Below are positions 48,826 to 57,015 of a stretch of 64,000 bases of DNA, piece after piece. A program made the translations under genes and the position numbers. Origin of the DNA: Rhodomicrobium lacus (lineage in GTDB: Bacteria > Pseudomonadota > Alphaproteobacteria > Rhizobiales > Rhodomicrobiaceae); the NCBI RefSeq assembly GCF_003992725.1, contig NZ_RZNF01000002.1, positions 682,001-746,000 on the forward strand. The letters are read 5' to 3'. The notes under the pieces are model-generated. The model did not search any database and had not been told where the DNA came from. It saw nothing but the letters and a program-made list of their open reading frames with translations. How positions within the stretch are numbered: position 1 is the stretch's first letter; each line of letters opens with the position of its first letter.

Positions 48826-50085
48826 ATGGTTGAATTGGCAAATACACTGGCCGCCCCGGCCCTGCCTCGCCTTCACGCGAGGGTAAGAAACAACACTATC
48901 GAGATTCCCAGAAATGCTCTGTTTTCGAGCCTTTCGCGTGCGCAAATCAGGCTCGTTCTTCCCCACGTAAAGTATAAGCGTTTCAAGCCGGGTCGGGAGA
49001 TCTTGGCCGAAGGGCAACGAAATCCCGGCAAGATTTTCATCGTCATCGAAGGTCAGGTGGCCGCCACGAAGCTCGGGCTGTCGCCCATCGAAGGGGTGCC
49101 CACGTCATACGAGATCGGCCTGATGCGGCGAGGCGACATCTTCGGCGAACTCTCCTTCGTGGACGGAAAGCCGAGCGCGCTGACCTTCACGGCGACGGTC
49201 GAGGCGACGGTGGCGGTGCTCGACCTCAGCGGTTCGGCACGGCTCCGCCGCACAAGGCGGCTCAGGGAGATCGTGACGAGCAAGCTTCGCCACCATATCG
49301 CCCGCCATGCCGATGAGTCGGTGACCCTGCGTGTGAACACGCTGCAGCTCGAAAACGAATTCTCCGCGTACCGCAACGGCGTCGGACACATCGTCGTCAC
49401 CACGTTGTGTCTTCTGTCCTTCTACACGCTGACGCTGAGTTTCCTGCCGGCCTTCAAAAGCGTGGCGCATGCAAATTTCGCGCTTTCGCCGCTCATCATC
49501 CTGCTTTTCAGCCTCTCCTTCATACCCATCATCGCGACAAGCGGCTTTCCGCTGAGCTTCTTCGGGCTTCAGCTCCGCAACTGGCGTCCGGCATTGGCGT
49601 ATTCGCTGCGCGTGTCGTCGATGTTCATACTGTTCTTCATCACCGTGAAATGGCTGCTCATCAGCAGCACGCAGAGCTTTGCGGACCTCCCCCTTATCGA
49701 CAGGGCCGACGTTCAGGTGGATGGGCATCTGGGGAGCGGTTCGGCGTGGTACTGGGTCGCGCTTGCGGTTTATCTGTTGTTGACCCCGATGCAGGAGTTC
49801 GTCGCGCGTTCCGGCATTCAGGCACCGCTCTACGCGTTTCTGCACGGGAGCGAATTGAAACGCCGCTGGGCCTCCATCCTCGCGTCCAACCTCGTGTTCG
49901 CGGCGGCGCATGCGCATATCAGCCTCGCCTTCGCGCTTGCCGCATTCCTGCCCGGCATTTTATGGGGATGGATCTTCGCCCGCACCAACTCGCTGATGGC
50001 GGCGACGGTGTCCCACATTCTCATCGGCGGCTCGGGGATGTTCCTTTTCGGCGTCGAAACCATGGTGGAGCGCCTTTCCGCCTGA
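48826..50085 (+). CDS. Cyclic-nucleotide-binding-like domain fused to a CPBP membrane protease domain
   Basis: The 419-residue protein has a cNMP-binding-like beta-roll (about 27-160; PGREILAEGQRNPGKIFIVI, GDIFGELSF) joined to a membrane domain with about seven helices (185-415). The membrane part has CPBP (Abi) motifs: QEFVARSG (323-330; the usual EExxxR starts with Gln), FAAAH (358-362) and a third His at 397. The phosphate-binding Arg of true cNMP domains is not seen after GEL (KPSALTFTATV). CPBP proteins cleave prenylated or other membrane proteins. A ligand-gated membrane protease is suggested but neither ligand nor activity is certain. It is preceded by an AT-rich gap and may be monocistronic. 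Confidence 0.75.
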   Translation: MVELANTLAAPALPRLHARVRNNTIEIPRNALFSSLSRAQIRLVLPHVKYKRFKPGREILAEGQRNPGKIFIVIEGQVAATKLGLSPIEGVPTSYEIGLMRRGDIFGELSFVDGKPSALTFTATVEATVAVLDLSGSARLRRTRRLREIVTSKLRHHIARHADESVTLRVNTLQLENEFSAYRNGVGHIVVTTLCLLSFYTLTLSFLPAFKSVAHANFALSPLIILLFSLSFIPIIATSGFPLSFFGLQLRNWRPALAYSLRVSSMFILFFITVKWLLISSTQSFADLPLIDRADVQVDGHLGSGSAWYWVALAVYLLLTPMQEFVARSGIQAPLYAFLHGSELKRRWASILASNLVFAAAHAHISLAFALAAFLPGILWGWIFARTNSLMAATVSHILIGGSGMFLFGVETMVERLSA

Positions 50086-50108
50086 CGCAGGGCGCCGTCC
50101 TTCGACTG

Positions 50109-51629
50109 TCAATCGTGTTTCACCGCGACATGCACGCCGCTCGCGGAGTCTGCCTCGCGGTCGGTTTCCGGCCGGTAAGACAGCGATGCCCCGGCTCCTT
50201 CGGGCAATCGCCAGAACCACACCGTCGCAAGTGCCGATAGGGCCGCCACGACCCAGAATGACGTTGCGAAATCGGCCTGCGTCAGCGTGGGCTCGCCCCT
50301 CGTCGCCTGTGACGCCTGCAAAACGAGCGCTCCGATAGCGACGCCGAGCGAAAGCGAAACCTGCTGCGCCACGCTCGCGAAACTCGTCGCGCGGCTCATC
50401 TGGGACGGCTTGATGTCGGCATAGGCCAATGCATTGATGGCTGTGAATTCCAGCGAACGGAAGAAGCCGCCCGCGAGCAGAATGGCCACAATGGCGGCGT
50501 GTGGAGTCGCGTCGGTAAAAAAGCCCGACAGAGCGATGAACGCCGAACTGATGGCGGCGTTGACGATCAACACATTGCGAAACCCGAATCGCCGGATGAT
50601 CACCGGTGCCGTCGTCTTCATGACGAGCGCGCCTGCCGCCGCTGCAAGCGTGAGCATGCCCGACTGAAACGGCGAAAGCCCAAAACAGAGTTGCAGCATC
50701 AGTGGCAAAAGGAACGGCATTGCCCCGATCCCGATCCTGAACACCGACCCGCCTATCACCCCGGCGCGGAATGTGGAAATGCCGAGAAGCCTGAGGTCGA
50801 TCACCGGGTTGTCGACGCGAAAAGCATGACGCACATACGCGGCGCCGAAAACGACGCCCCCCAACGTCATGGCCGCGCCCGTCAGCATGGACTCGTGAGT
50901 CTCGCCCAGAAGCGCGAGCCCGAACACGATGGCGGCCAGCGCAAGGCCGGATAGAACGAAGCCCGTCCTGTCGAGCGGTGGCGAGCGCTCCTCGCGTATG
51001 TTCTCGAAAAAACGCCACGACAGGAACAAGCCGAGCGCTCCGATGGGCACGTTCACGTAGAAGATCCAGCGCCAGTCCAGATAGGTCGTGATGAAACCTC
51101 CGAGGGGCGGCCCGACCACCGGGCCGAACATCGCCGGGATCGTCAGCCATGCCAGGGCGCGGATCAACTCATGTTTCGGCACGGAGCGGAGGATCAGGAG
51201 CCGGCCAACCGGCACCATCATGGCCCCGCCAATTCCTTGCAGGATGCGAAAGGCTATGAACTCGGGCAGGCCGTTCGACAGTCCACACAGCATCGATCCC
51301 GCCGCGAAGACGACGATAGCCGCCATGAAAACCCTGCGCGCGCCGTACCTGTCCGCCACCCAGCCGGAAATCGGGATGAACACGGCAAGGCTGAGAAGGT
51401 AGCTCGTCATCGCGAGCTTCAGCGTGATCGGGTCTTCGTTGAGGCTCGCCGCGATGGCTGGCAGTGACGTGGCAATGACCGTCGCGTCGAGGCTTTCCAT
51501 GAACAGCCCGCAGGCAACGACGAGAGGAATGATCATGGGCGCGGCATGGCGAACTGTTCTGCGGGAATGGCCGGGTTGGCGGGTGGCTATCGCTGCCGCT
51601 CCCGGAGAAAGGGAGCGTCTGCCGTCCAT
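50109..51629 (-). CDS. MFS multidrug exporter, DHA2 (EmrB/QacA) type
   Basis: The product has up to 506 residues with 14 predicted helices. Motif A reads GWVADRYGARRVFM, motif C is present as WLTIPAMFGPVVGPPLGGFI, and WRWIFYVNVPIGALG is typical of the 14-helix DHA2 exporters. It is driven by proton antiport. No ribosome binding site is seen for the far start; an ATG at 51536 (MIIPLVVACGLFMESLD) is equally plausible. No adjacent EmrA-like adaptor is present, so it may act alone in the inner membrane. Confidence 0.88.
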   Translation of the reverse strand: MDGRRSLSPGAAAIATRQPGHSRRTVRHAAPMIIPLVVACGLFMESLDATVIATSLPAIAASLNEDPITLKLAMTSYLLSLAVFIPISGWVADRYGARRVFMAAIVVFAAGSMLCGLSNGLPEFIAFRILQGIGGAMMVPVGRLLILRSVPKHELIRALAWLTIPAMFGPVVGPPLGGFITTYLDWRWIFYVNVPIGALGLFLSWRFFENIREERSPPLDRTGFVLSGLALAAIVFGLALLGETHESMLTGAAMTLGGVVFGAAYVRHAFRVDNPVIDLRLLGISTFRAGVIGGSVFRIGIGAMPFLLPLMLQLCFGLSPFQSGMLTLAAAAGALVMKTTAPVIIRRFGFRNVLIVNAAISSAFIALSGFFTDATPHAAIVAILLAGGFFRSLEFTAINALAYADIKPSQMSRATSFASVAQQVSLSLGVAIGALVLQASQATRGEPTLTQADFATSFWVVAALSALATVWFWRLPEGAGASLSYRPETDREADSASGVHVAVKHD

Positions 51630-51847
51630 ATATAGGCGATCAGGTGGCGGCGGCGAAGCGTACCGGTTGCTTTCGCGTAACGGCGCGCCGGAGAGCCCAA
51701 AGCGTTCTTGTATCGGCCCGCGTCAAGTCACCATTCGATCGTCTAGGAGAGGAGAGAAAGCCGACGTTGTTCGCAAGAACGGTGCCCCGAAGCTTCCTTC
51801 GCTCGAACGCGCCGGACCCTCTCGCGAATAAGATCAGCGAGCCCGCT

Positions 51848-52699
51848 TCATGCAGGTGCCGGCTCCTTCCCCCTCCCCCGCCGCGCCGTCGCCACGAACA
51901 AAACTCCCAGCGCGATCATCGGCAGCGAATACACCACGCCTTCCGAGAAATAAGCCGTCGTGAAGAACTGGCCGAAGTCCCATTCCTTGAAATACTCCGC
52001 GACGATGCGGAACACCCCATAAGCCGCGAGAAAGACGCCGGTCACGAGCCCCGGCCGTTGCAGCGCAAGCCGCGTATGCGTGGAGTAGCGCAACAGGAAA
52101 AACATCGCGAGACCTTCGAGTGCTGCCTCGTAAAGCTGCGTCGGGTGACGCGGCCCGGCGGCGTCGCCCGCCAGCAGCACGCGCGCGGGAAACTCCACCG
52201 CCCAAGGAACATCGGTGAGCCGCCCGTAAATCTCGCCATTGATGAAATTCGCGAGCCGCCCGAAGAAGAGCCCGAACGGCACTGCCGCCGCCGACAGGTC
52301 CATCAGCGAGCGCACGGGGATGCGGTTCATGCGCGCGAAAATCCAGATCGCCGCGCCCACGCCGAGCAATCCGCCGTGAAACGCCATGCCGCCTTCCCAG
52401 AGGCGGAAAAAGCGGAGCGGATCGTGCAGGAGCATTGTCGGTTCGTACATCAGGAAGAAGCCGAGCCGCCCGCCCAGAACGGTGCCGAGCGTCGCCCAGA
52501 AAAGGAAGTCGTCGGCCTGATAAGGCGTCATCGGCGACGGGCCGCCCCAAAGGCGTTCGTTTCCGCAGAGACGGCGCATGTAGAGCCAGCCGAGCAGCAG
52601 CCCCGCCATGTAGGCAAGGCCATACCAGCGGATGCCGAGCGGCCCGATATGCACCGCCACGGGGTCGTTGAACGGAAATGCAATCGCCATCAGGTCCAT
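51848..52699 (-). CDS. lgt: Prolipoprotein diacylglyceryl transferase
   Basis: The 283-residue membrane protein has seven hydrophobic helices and the Lgt signature GRLANFINGEIYGR, with the essential Arg, the conserved MAFHGGLLG and HPTQLYEA. It transfers diacylglycerol from phosphatidylglycerol to the lipobox Cys of prolipoproteins, such as the SGNH lipoprotein encoded at 12259. It stands alone on the minus strand between the MFS gene and the haem locus. Confidence 0.95.
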   Translation of the reverse strand: MDLMAIAFPFNDPVAVHIGPLGIRWYGLAYMAGLLLGWLYMRRLCGNERLWGGPSPMTPYQADDFLFWATLGTVLGGRLGFFLMYEPTMLLHDPLRFFRLWEGGMAFHGGLLGVGAAIWIFARMNRIPVRSLMDLSAAAVPFGLFFGRLANFINGEIYGRLTDVPWAVEFPARVLLAGDAAGPRHPTQLYEAALEGLAMFFLLRYSTHTRLALQRPGLVTGVFLAAYGVFRIVAEYFKEWDFGQFFTTAYFSEGVVYSLPMIALGVLFVATARRGRGKEPAPA

Positions 52700-53007
52700 C
52701 GCCGAGCCTCCCGCGCTTCGCCTGGCTCCGCTTTAGCAGGAGATCGAGCGACCGCCAACCGGCGGTTGGGGGCGACGCCGCGCCTTATACCGCGACGGCT
52801 CCGCGCGAGGTCCATCCGTGAAAAAAGCCCGGGCGAGAGCTGCCCCGCCGCGAGTTAAACACTTCATTGCTGCTTTCCGGCCGCTTCGTTACCATCGCGC
52901 ATCTGGCTCATATTAAACATATTATCGTTCTAAATTAGATATTTACCATTGAATACCCCCTTCGCCGCGGACTATACTCCGGCAAGATTCAGGCGGAGGA
53001 GGACCGG
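52700..53007 (+). promoter_or_regulatory. hmu promoter region with an AT-rich palindrome
   Basis: This 308-nt gap holds no gene. Near 52908-52960 it becomes AT-rich and contains the perfect palindrome TCTAAATTAGA (52929-52939), about 70 nt before hmuS. Its position fits an operator for an iron-responsive regulator, but it matches the Irr (TTAGAA/TTCTAA halves) or RirA consensus only partly. A strong GGAGGAGG ribosome binding site precedes hmuS. Confidence 0.45.
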
Positions 53008-53964
53008 ATGTTGGAGGACGGCATTCCGGCCCGTGGCGAGCGGCTTCGGGGCGGCGCACTCAGGGGAGCCATGCTTCGTCTGAGGGAAGCGGAAAAACTT
53101 CGCGCACGCGACGCCGCCACGCGTCTCGGCGTCAGCGAGGCGGAATTTGTGGCGGCAAAAGTCGGGCACGAGGCCATCCGCCTAGAACCCGATTTCGCAG
53201 ACATCGTTCACGCGCTATCCGGCGTCGGCGAGGTGCTGGCGCTTACGCGCAACGAGCATTGCGTCCACGAGAAGCACGGCACGTTCGAAACCGTCGCCAT
53301 CGATGGCGACGCCGTCAGCGTGCGCGGCGAGGGATTGCAGCTTCAGCTCTTCCTTGGCCACTGGCGCCACGCTTACAAGCTCACCGACGAAGGCGAGATG
53401 GGCATGATCATGACCAGCCTTCAGTTTTTCGACGCGGATGGCACGGCGGTGCACAAGGTCTACCAGACCGAGAACACAGACCGCGCGGCCTTCGACGCCA
53501 TCGTCGGGCGCTTCATGCACGCCGAGCAATCGAACGAACTCGACGTGACGCCTGCCCGCCTTGCGCCACCAGATCCAACGCCCGGCAACCGTACCCGCGT
53601 TGCCCCGCGCGCGCTCCGCGCCGCTCTCGAAAGGGCGGCGGCAACGGCAACGCCCATCGGCGTCGTCGTCGGCAATTCCGGCGCGATCCAGAGTTACACG
53701 GGGCCAATCTCCAAGGTCATGGCGACAGGCCCCTGGTACAATATCCTCGATCCACGCTTCAACATGCACCTGCATGAAGCGGCCATCGACTCCGCATGGG
53801 TAGCGCGCGAGCCCTCCGCCGACGGGATATTTACCTCGCTCGACCTTTTCGACGCCCGAGGGCTTCGCATCGCGCGGGTCTTCGGCGCACAAAGCTCCGA
53901 CCAGTTCCAGTCCCCGGCGTGGCTCGAAATAGCCGCCAGCCTTCCCCTTTTCGATGCAGCGTAG
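53008..53964 (+). CDS. hmuS: Haem-degrading/haem-transport protein HmuS/HemS
   Basis: The 318-residue protein shows the two tandem halves of HemS/ChuX-type proteins, with NEHCVHEKHGTFETVAIDG in the first and GPWYNILDPRFNMHLHEAAI in the second. Members bind haem in the cytoplasm and, in several bacteria, break it down anaerobically or pass it on. GGAGGAGGACCGG precedes the ATG. It starts the hmuSTU operon. It is slightly shorter than many homologues because of a reduced N-terminus. Confidence 0.88.
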   Translation: MLEDGIPARGERLRGGALRGAMLRLREAEKLRARDAATRLGVSEAEFVAAKVGHEAIRLEPDFADIVHALSGVGEVLALTRNEHCVHEKHGTFETVAIDGDAVSVRGEGLQLQLFLGHWRHAYKLTDEGEMGMIMTSLQFFDADGTAVHKVYQTENTDRAAFDAIVGRFMHAEQSNELDVTPARLAPPDPTPGNRTRVAPRALRAALERAAATATPIGVVVGNSGAIQSYTGPISKVMATGPWYNILDPRFNMHLHEAAIDSAWVAREPSADGIFTSLDLFDARGLRIARVFGAQSSDQFQSPAWLEIAASLPLFDAA

Positions 53965-53974
53965 AGAGGTTCGA

Positions 53975-54850
53975 ATGAAGCCTGTATCGCGGCTCCTTTT
54001 GCTTATGGCCGCTCTTTTGGCGACCGCGCTTTCCCCGGTCCGGGCGGCCGACGGCGGCAAGCGTGTCATCACAGTCGGCGGCGACGTCACAGAAATCGTG
54101 TTTGCGCTCGGCGAAGGAAGCAGCGTCGTCGGCCGCGACACCACCTCCACATATCCAGCCGAGGCCGGCGCCCTGCCCGATGTCGGCTACATGCGCCAGC
54201 TCGGCGCGGAAGGCGTGCTGTCGCTGAAGCCCGATATCGTGATCGCTGCCGCCGGGGCAGGCCCCGCCGAGGTGCTGAAACAGATCGAATCCGCGGGCGT
54301 GCGCGTGGTACGCGTCCCCGATCCGCACAGCGCCGAGGGCCTGATCCAGAAGGTGACGACCATCGCGGACGCGCTGAACGCGAAAGCGGCGGGGGCGACA
54401 CTCACGACAAGGCTTGTACAAGACCTGACGAAGGTCAAAGCCGAGATCGCGGACCTGCCCGGCCACCCGCGCGTTCTCTTCATCATCACCGCTGGCAGCG
54501 GGCCGCCGATGGCCGCCGGTACGGGCACCGCAGCCGACTCGCTGATCCGGCTCGCGGGCGGTGAGAATGTCTTCGCCGCGCACACCGGCTACAAGCCGAT
54601 TTCGCTCGAAGCGGCAGCGGCAGCCTCTCCCGATGCCATCGGACTGATGGATCAGACGCTGCAACAGATGGGCGGCGTCGACGCGGTGGCGAGCAATGCG
54701 GCGCTCCGGCTCACCCCCGCCGCGAAGGAGAAGCGCATCTTCGGCCGCGAAGGCAGCTATCTCCTGAGCTTCGGCCCGCGCCTGCCGCAGGCGCTGTCCG
54801 ATTTCGCCCACGCCATCCGCGAGAAAGCGGCGGAGAAGAAAGCGTTGTGA
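53975..54850 (+). CDS. hmuT: Haemin ABC transporter substrate-binding protein
   Basis: The 291-residue precursor has a signal peptide (MKPVSRLLLLMAALLATALS, cleavage near VRAAD) and a type III periplasmic binding fold with RVITVGGDVTEIVFALGEGS and DTTSTYPAEAGALPDVGYMR. These are typical of HmuT. It delivers haem to the permease encoded next. The gene overlaps hmuU by 4 nt (GTGA) and follows hmuS by 10 nt. Confidence 0.92.
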   Translation: MKPVSRLLLLMAALLATALSPVRAADGGKRVITVGGDVTEIVFALGEGSSVVGRDTTSTYPAEAGALPDVGYMRQLGAEGVLSLKPDIVIAAAGAGPAEVLKQIESAGVRVVRVPDPHSAEGLIQKVTTIADALNAKAAGATLTTRLVQDLTKVKAEIADLPGHPRVLFIITAGSGPPMAAGTGTAADSLIRLAGGENVFAAHTGYKPISLEAAAAASPDAIGLMDQTLQQMGGVDAVASNAALRLTPAAKEKRIFGREGSYLLSFGPRLPQALSDFAHAIREKAAEKKAL

Positions 54851-55926
54851 CAAGCGCAGCCATAGAAGTGAGTGCCCGCATCCGCGACATGCGCGCGGCG
54901 CAGATCAGGACGAGGCGGCTTTTTCTCGTATGCCTCGCGGCGGGGCTGTGCGTCGCTTCCCTCGCGGGGCTCGTCGTCGGGGCCGTGCCGATCCCGCTCG
55001 GCGATGTTTTCGGCGCACTCTCGCCCTTCCACGAGGCGCAGGGGCCCTATGGCGAAATCGTCCAGTCCATCCGCCTGCCCCGGCTCTTTCTGGGGCTGTG
55101 CGTGGGCGCGGTGCTGGGCCTGTCGGGCGCGGCGCTGCAAGGGCTTTTCCGTAATCCGCTGGCCGATCCCGGTATCATCGGCGTATCGAGCGGGGCGGCG
55201 CTCGGAGTCGCTTTCGTGATCGTGCTGGGCAACGCGGTGATGCCGGGAGCGCTTGCCATCGCGGGACCGTTCGCGCTTCCCGTTGCCGCGTTCGGCGGCG
55301 GCATGGCTGCGCTTCTCGGCGTTTACGCGCTGTCTAGGCGGGCGGGAGCGCTGTCCGGCTCGTCGCTGATCCTCGCGGGCATCGCGATCAATGCGATAGC
55401 GGGCGCGGCGCTCGGCTATCTTTCCTTCGCGAGCACGGACGAACAGCTTCGTCAGGTGACGTTCTGGACGCTGGGCAGCCTCGGACGCACGAACTGGGCG
55501 AGCCTCATCCCCGCCGCCGTCGCCATGATCGCGGCATCCGTCCTCCTGCTGCGGCTGGCACCGGTTCTGAACGTCTATCTGCTTGGCGAGCGCGAGGCGG
55601 AGCATCTCGGCGTGAACGCCGGGCGCCTCAAAAATCAGGTCATCCTGCTGTCGGCGCTCGGCGCAGGCGCGGCCGTCGCCGTCTCGGGCATCATCGGCTT
55701 TGTCGGCCTTGCCGCGCCGCACATCGTGCGCCTGTTTGCGGGCGCAGATCATCGCGTCGTGTTGCCGGGATCTGCGCTTCTTGGCGCGCTCTTGCTCGTC
55801 TCGGCCGATCTCATCGCGCGCACCGCCGTGGCGCCCGCGGAACTGCCGGTCGGCATCCTCACGAGCGCGCTCGGCGGGCCGTTCTTCCTGTGGCTGCTGA
55901 GCCGTTACCGCCGCGAGCTATTGTAG
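54847..55926 (+). CDS. hmuU: Haemin ABC transporter permease, FecCD family
   Basis: The 359-residue protein has about nine membrane helices and the FecCD signatures IRLPRLFLGLCVGAVLGLSG, GLFRNPLADPGIIGVSSGAA and GIIGFVGLAAPHIVRLFAG, with the coupling-helix Gly. It forms the inner-membrane channel for haem. The usual ATPase gene hmuV does not follow; the next gene is an unrelated glycosyltransferase-like gene. A partner ATPase must be encoded elsewhere if the system is active. Confidence 0.93.
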   Translation: MTSAAIEVSARIRDMRAAQIRTRRLFLVCLAAGLCVASLAGLVVGAVPIPLGDVFGALSPFHEAQGPYGEIVQSIRLPRLFLGLCVGAVLGLSGAALQGLFRNPLADPGIIGVSSGAALGVAFVIVLGNAVMPGALAIAGPFALPVAAFGGGMAALLGVYALSRRAGALSGSSLILAGIAINAIAGAALGYLSFASTDEQLRQVTFWTLGSLGRTNWASLIPAAVAMIAASVLLLRLAPVLNVYLLGEREAEHLGVNAGRLKNQVILLSALGAGAAVAVSGIIGFVGLAAPHIVRLFAGADHRVVLPGSALLGALLLVSADLIARTAVAPAELPVGILTSALGGPFFLWLLSRYRRELL

Positions 55927-56113
55927 CGGCTGACGCGCCGCCTCCGACTTACCGCAACAAAAGCGGGCCGCCCTGCGCGCGCCGCCAGTTTCCTGCGTGT
56001 CAAAGAGTCTGGCTCTGGCCCCGATCTCAAGGCCTGCGTGCTCACGGCTTTTCGATTGCACGATGAATGCTTCCCCCATAAACCCTAGTGATCAGGCAAG
56101 AGGCTGTGATGAG

Positions 56114-56977
56114 ATGAATAGCGATAAGCTCACATTTTTATATCTGGATCTTGCGAAGCAGGGCGGGCTTTCGACGTCAGAGCCGCGCGTCCTGTATCTG
56201 GAAGCTTTGTATAGTATCTCTACCCTTCGAGCCGACCTCGATGATAATTCTTCGATTGTCGTTTACACGAATGTTCCTGCAGATTATAAGAACATCCCTG
56301 TTCAGGTAGAAGATGTCAGTGCGGTCATGGCTGAAATGATGGGGCCGCATTCCTATGTCTTCCGAGCGAAGCCATGGATAATGCTTCATGCCATGAAACA
56401 ATTTGGCGGCATCTGTGTTTTTCTGGATACGGACACGTTCATTTTGCCTGGCTTCGTGCGCGCTATCCGCGACAGGATAGGCAACGGGCCCATCGTGCAC
56501 GAAATAAGCAATGCCACGGCACCTGCCTATGCGCAGCGGGTGACGAAGCCGTTTCCGCATCAGGACCGCCATACGGGAAATCGGACCTGCTTTGAATGCA
56601 ATAGCGGCGTGATCGGCGTTCGTTCAGGTTGGGGTGAAGCGCTCATCGAAGACACACTTCACATCATTGATGATATTCTTCCCACGCGCGATTGGCAGCG
56701 TACACTGGAACAGTCTGCTTTGGCGGATGCAATCGGGTTGCATGGCCTTGCTGCGGAGCCCATCGCCCCCTGGATAAATCATTACTTCAATCGAAGCAAA
56801 AAACGCTACATGCATTCCCAGATAAAACAGCTTTTACGAAGGAATGACGGCAAGATTGATGCAACGCGCCCTTGTATAGCAATAAATCCATATCGCGTTA
56901 AGCTTTATCAATATTTTCACGACACAAAGGCTCTCTTCAAGAGCTATCGTTCCTATGACACGCGCCTTGTGGAATAA
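56114..56977 (+). CDS. Glycosyltransferase-like protein (GT-A type DxD motif)
   Basis: The 287-residue product begins MNSDKLTFLYLDLAKQGGLS and contains CVFLDTDTFILPGFVRAIRD, a DxD nucleotide-sugar/metal motif of GT-A glycosyltransferases. A conserved ECNSGVIGVR segment follows, as in several DUF-type glycosyltransferases. A longer in-frame start at 56063 is possible. The gene is distinctly AT-richer than its neighbours and sits directly after hmuU where hmuV is usually found, suggesting it was acquired. It stands alone, with no other polysaccharide genes nearby. Confidence 0.6.
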   Translation: MNSDKLTFLYLDLAKQGGLSTSEPRVLYLEALYSISTLRADLDDNSSIVVYTNVPADYKNIPVQVEDVSAVMAEMMGPHSYVFRAKPWIMLHAMKQFGGICVFLDTDTFILPGFVRAIRDRIGNGPIVHEISNATAPAYAQRVTKPFPHQDRHTGNRTCFECNSGVIGVRSGWGEALIEDTLHIIDDILPTRDWQRTLEQSALADAIGLHGLAAEPIAPWINHYFNRSKKRYMHSQIKQLLRRNDGKIDATRPCIAINPYRVKLYQYFHDTKALFKSYRSYDTRLVE

Positions 56978-57015
56978 GTGACGACATGATTGAGGCTATC
57001 TGGATTATCGCGAGC

